Assembly (NCBI GenBank): GCA_016490735.1
Contig: JAEMWC010000125.1
Coordinates: 635,001-699,000, forward strand
Source: Pachyseris speciosa
Taxonomy: Eukaryota > Cnidaria > Anthozoa > Scleractinia > Pachyseridae
Length of the DNA stretch: 64,000 nucleotides
Reading direction: 5' to 3'
Below, one piece after another: positions 60,970-64,000 of this stretch (position 1 is the stretch's first letter; every line of letters starts with the position of its first letter). A program made the translations under genes and the position numbers. The notes under the pieces were generated by a model that saw nothing but the letters and a program-made list of their open reading frames with translations, did not search any database and was not told where the DNA came from.

Positions 60970-61191
60970 TCAGACCTTGACAGTGTCATGATTTTCACTG
61001 TATGTCTCAGGGATGTGAATGTTCACATCTGAAATGACTGCATATTCTTCTGATAACGCAGTGTTAGTTGGAGCTGGTTTAACCATCTCCATTAGCTTTG
61101 ACAAGTTCTTTTTTACCCTGAGAGACGACAGTCGAGCTGGTGCATTTTGCTTCCAACAATCTTTCATCATTTTCACCACAGCCTCAAGTAC
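60970..61191 (-). CDS. TGF-beta/BMP type I receptor kinase, last exon (kinase end and C-tail)
   Basis: The acceptor TTGTTCATGCAG (minus) is followed by 73 codons and a TGA. The first half, VLEAVVKMMKDCWKQNAPAR then LSSLRVKKNLSKL, matches the last kinase subdomain of activin-receptor-like (ALK) type I receptors: the invariant C-W, the R-L and the xLRxKKxL helix. Type II receptors have different residues here. The receptor binds a ligand with a type II partner at the plasma membrane and phosphorylates R-Smads. After the kinase end there are about 40 extra residues (APTNTALSEEY..., ending DTVKV), longer than the usual short type I tail, finishing in a V-K-V that could be a class II PDZ ligand. 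It joins in phase 0 to the exon at 62583. Confidence 0.88.
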   Translation of the reverse strand, partial: VLEAVVKMMKDCWKQNAPARLSSLRVKKNLSKLMEMVKPAPTNTALSEEYAVISDVNIHIPETYSENHDTVKV

Positions 61192-61835
61192 CTGCATGAA
61201 CAGCCCAAAATACATGTAATTAAAACAAGGCAACTTTTCAGGGCTATCATTAAAGGCTGGGGGCTGGGGATTTTCCCTGGCCAATTCTGATGATTCTCGA
61301 CTAGATCCCCGCCTACTTTCAAAGAAAAAACAGTGCGTTGACTATATGACAACAGCTGGATTTCTCACTAGTTTTTGCACATCCCTGCCTACTTCAAAAA
61401 TTTAGTGACAGCCCTGACTATTACTAAGCTCCCCTATTAAAGAGGCACTTAAGTTTGAATTTGAATTGACAGTGTCTGAGCAGCAAATGGACAAAGGTGG
61501 CTGATTTCTGTAGATAGTGTGGTGTTGAATCAGTGGAAGACTGAAAAGGAATATCTGATTTTATTAACTTGAAGTGAATTTAAACAAGGTAACCTACACC
61601 CCGTAAACAGATAAAAGGCTGATGTTCTGAACACCAGCCCTTCACCAGCACAAACCATGGAACTTTGGGTTGTGACTGATCTACACAGTATACTGTAATT
61701 GATGAGCATAGTGGAAAACCCTCGCGTCCTCGTCAAAACGTGCTAAATTGTTAACTTATTCTCAGTTTGTTGTTGTCAGCTTATGTAGCTCTAATGTAGT
61801 TTTTTTGTGTGTTGTAGCTTAGTGTTGTCCTAATG

Positions 61836-61875
<40 letters not shown>

Positions 61876-62582
61876 CAGTCATTTTGTTTTGTAAACACAC
61901 ACACAAAAAAACAAAATGCAAAAAAAAGTTGTGTAAAAACCCTCATAAGTGACTTTTTGGGTGTTTTTTTTTTAGTTTTGCTCAACCATTGCTGATTTCA
62001 CGCATACATATTTGCTTTTGTGTGGTAAACATTGCCCTGTAGTTTTCAAGAAAACATGGACAAAAAGAAAACACAAAGTCACTTTGGAGGATTTTCCACT
62101 AAGCTCTTCAATTTTATTCAACTGGTGAGGTATGCATATGCTCCCATCCCTGGTTGTTCAATGAGCAGACAGCCTTTGAACAAAATCGTGGTAACATAAA
62201 AAACATGGACAATTACATGTATTAGTTGAATGATGACAACAATTTGAAAGACAATTATTGTTGCTCTAAGCTTTTGCTGCTTTCTGCCTCACCTACTGAG
62301 CAGTTCTTAGACACACAGCACAATGTTGGAAGATTTGTATTTTTTGTTTGAATGTCATTGAAAATCATTCAAATGCAGGGCACCAAGACAATCTTTCATC
62401 ACATTCTCTGTGCTGTTAATATGTGAAACATCCAAAACATACAACTAGCATTTACTTCAAATGGTAGAATTGTAATATTAAGACATGAAGAACCAACAGA
62501 AAGGGCCAAATAATCAAAGACAACAAAAATAAAACCACACAACTTCATGCTACCAAGACAAGTACCAGGATTGATCACTTAC
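61192..62582 (-). other. Last intron of the receptor gene
   Basis: Donor GTAAGT (plus-strand complement ending at 62582) to acceptor CATGCAG at 61192. It contains the (GATA)n microsatellite and otherwise unremarkable AT-rich sequence. Confidence 0.8.
61836..61875. repeat. (GATA)n microsatellite
   Basis: About ten tandem TAGA units in the last receptor intron. Confidence 0.95.
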
Positions 62583-62716
62583 ACTATCCTCTGACCACCT
62601 GTTGGGAACAACTGGTCTTTTCTGCTGCTCAACAACAACTTTTCTCATGTCCTCTATTGATGGCTCTGCTGGCACCATGTCATGAAATGGTGCTGCATAT
62701 GTCTCAAGTATCTTAC
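62583..62716 (-). CDS. TGF-beta/BMP type I receptor kinase, penultimate exon
   Basis: On the minus strand, acceptor TTTCTGGTTAG, two bases completing a split Gly codon, then 44 codons to donor AGT|GTAAGT. The product KILETYAAPFHDMVPAEPSI, then EDMRKVVVEQQKRPVVPNRW, lines up residue for residue with ALK-type receptors in the segment that follows the D-V-Y-S-F-G-L-V-L-W-E motif (P-Y-x-D-x-V-P-x-D-P-S, E-x-M-R-K-V-V, R-P-x-x-P-N-R-W). The intron position just after PNRW also agrees with what I recall of vertebrate type I receptor genes. The preceding kinase, transmembrane and extracellular exons are not found in the remaining 1.3 kb and must lie past the right edge, so the gene is partial here. 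Confidence 0.9.
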
Positions 62717-62753
62717 CTAACCAGAAAATGAGATGATCATCTATTAGTCAAGA

Positions 62754-62806
62754 CACCTGCCTGTAAGCACGTCATTAATTATTAATGACGTGCTTACAGG
62801 CAGGTG
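62754..62806. repeat. 53-bp perfect palindrome, 1-nt centre
   Basis: CACCTGCCTGTAAGCACGTC-ATTAAT, a central T, then the exact reverse complement of all 26 bases. It starts 37 bases outside the receptor exon at 62716, in the intron just upstream of its acceptor on the minus strand. The transcript would form a 26-bp perfect stem close to the branch-point region. Confidence 0.97.
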
Positions 62807-62819
62807 GAAACAGGCTGTT

Positions 62820-63310
62820 GGGCAAGAACCCTCATCTGCATGAGAACACAGAGGAGCCCCTTGTGGTTGACAAGCCATAAGGGGGATGGAGGAGGAAATC
62901 AGAAATTCTTAAGTTTTAAATCAAAGGGCTCTCTGAGCCAAGTTGTGAATGTGGTGTTACAGTAGCTAGAGGTTCGTGATGGTGGATAGGCAAGAATTGG
63001 CCAAAATCTTGACTGTGTAAACATGGCTTGTTTCCTCCTCCTGGTGCAAAAAAAAATCTGTCTGAATTTTCTCCTACATCTGGTTGCTCCAACACTGAAT
63101 CTTTAACCCCTGAAGGGTATTCAACAACTACACACCAGCCATCAATATCATCATTTTCCTTGGTTGTATTATCAACATCAGCAGTGAAAATGTTGTTTTG
63201 GCAATTCTTATAATTTTATTATCCTTTGTAAGAATTTCAAAAGTTTGCATGAATCAAAACTTGGTGAGTCGGGGTTTTGAAAACATTGACTGAACTCTTC
63301 ATGGGCACTA
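62820..63310. other. Receptor intron, no exon seen
   Basis: No kinase residues can be read on the minus strand. A short plus-strand open frame at 63028-63213 looks like chance. Confidence 0.5.
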
Positions 63311-63311
63311 T

Positions 63312-63602
63312 CAAATCAAATCAATTCATTTAAGCTCAATAGCGTGAGGAGTGGTTGCCCAATCTCCTGAGCCGGGGGCTGATGTATTTAACATTCAAGC
63401 ATTCAGGACTGAATTGGAATTTAGAAGTGTTGGTTTTTTAGGAGAGGGGAAAACCAGAGTACCCGGAGAAAAACCTCTTGGAGCAGAGAAGAGAACCAAC
63501 AACAAACTCAACCCACATATGTTGACACCGAGTCCGGGAATCAAACCTGGGCCACACTGGTGGAAGGCGAGTGCTCTCACCATTGCACCATCCCTGCTCC
63601 CC
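63312..63602 (-). mobile_element. tRNA-derived SINE, family B, copy 2
   Basis: On the minus strand it starts GGGGAGCAGGGATGGTGCAA, with an A-box-like TGGTGAGAGCACTCGCC and the B box GGTTTGATTCCCGG. The body GGGTTGAGTTTGTTG, GAGGTTTTTCTCCGGGTACT and AAAACCAACACTTC matches the 23.2-kb copy. It ends in a TTTGATT-type tail. The head is better preserved than in copy 1. Confidence 0.88.
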
Positions 63603-64000
63603 CTATAATCTTGACTGTGTAGCAAACAAATAGCACTATGCAAACAAATAACTTACAAACTTCCTAATTTTCAAGTAAAATACACTTCTTGGCAATCAAA
63701 ACTTCACCCCTCCCCCACCCCCCAAAAAAATGAAATTAAAAAACAAAATTAAAAGCATTCGCAGTGAAATTTGATACCATGAATTAACACTCAGAAAAAC
63801 AGACAACAATCTTTCTTAAATGATACATTTTTCCAGATAAGAATGTTGCATTTTTTTAATTTTTTATGTATTTTATTAAATAAAATGTCCTTCAACACAC
63901 AATTATTTTACAATCCAAATAATTTGAACAATTATTACATGAAATGTTACACAGACACACACACACACGCCAGGAAGTTCCAATGTCGCAAAATGCCTTA
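63603..64000. other. Receptor intron or flank, no exon seen
   Basis: AT-rich, with a C-rich run at 63708-63722 and a (CA)n run at about 63953-63968. Nothing coding was recognised. Confidence 0.5.

Overview
The window looks like nuclear DNA of an animal, most likely an anthozoan cnidarian such as a stony coral or close relative. It is AT-rich and intron-rich, with few coding exons separated by long non-coding stretches. It carries several tRNA-headed SINEs, many short inverted-repeat (MITE-like) elements, a CR1/L2-like LINE tail, a short TTAGGG-type tract and a TGF-beta-family receptor gene. The lineage call rests on remembered repeat families and gene content, not on a database search. Nothing prokaryotic is present: no operons, CRISPR arrays or rRNA.

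Layout. 1-6.9 kb: a roughly 6.1-kb DNA-transposon-like unit bounded by 22-bp perfect inverted repeats (762-783 and 6890-6911). It encloses a decayed multi-exon plus-strand gene that ends in a C2H2-like finger. 7-17 kb: MITEs, minisatellites, LINE tails, a foldback element with a 9-bp target duplication at 10.8-11.1 kb, and a block of diverged repeat modules at 12.7-16.9 kb. 17.6-24.6 kb: microsatellites, two SINEs, a LINE 3' fragment and two cases of a MITE nested inside another repeat. 24.6-46 kb: mostly unassignable, with an inverted Penelope-like repeat at 35.2-35.5 kb that carries a hammerhead ribozyme core, a few candidate small exons and a SINE.

46.5-55.4 kb holds the clearest gene. A first coding exon (46479-46590) joins in phase to a 2.9-kb terminal exon (52078-54968). 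The predicted protein is about 1000 residues, disordered and basic, with repeated RRGS/RRxS phosphosite-like motifs and repeated short amphipathic helices. I could not assign it to a named family. 55.4-58.6 kb: a tandem duplication and MITEs. 61.0-62.7 kb, minus strand: the last two exons of a TGF-beta/BMP type I receptor serine/threonine kinase whose upstream exons lie beyond the right edge. A 53-bp near-perfect palindrome sits 37 bp upstream of one of these exons.

The two supported host genes point towards each other (plus gene ending near 55 kb, minus gene ending near 61 kb), and I see no functional link between them. Most of the remaining structure is mobile-element biology: at least three tiers of nested insertions, target-site duplications of 8 and 9 bp, shared SINE heads, and one candidate self-cleaving RNA.
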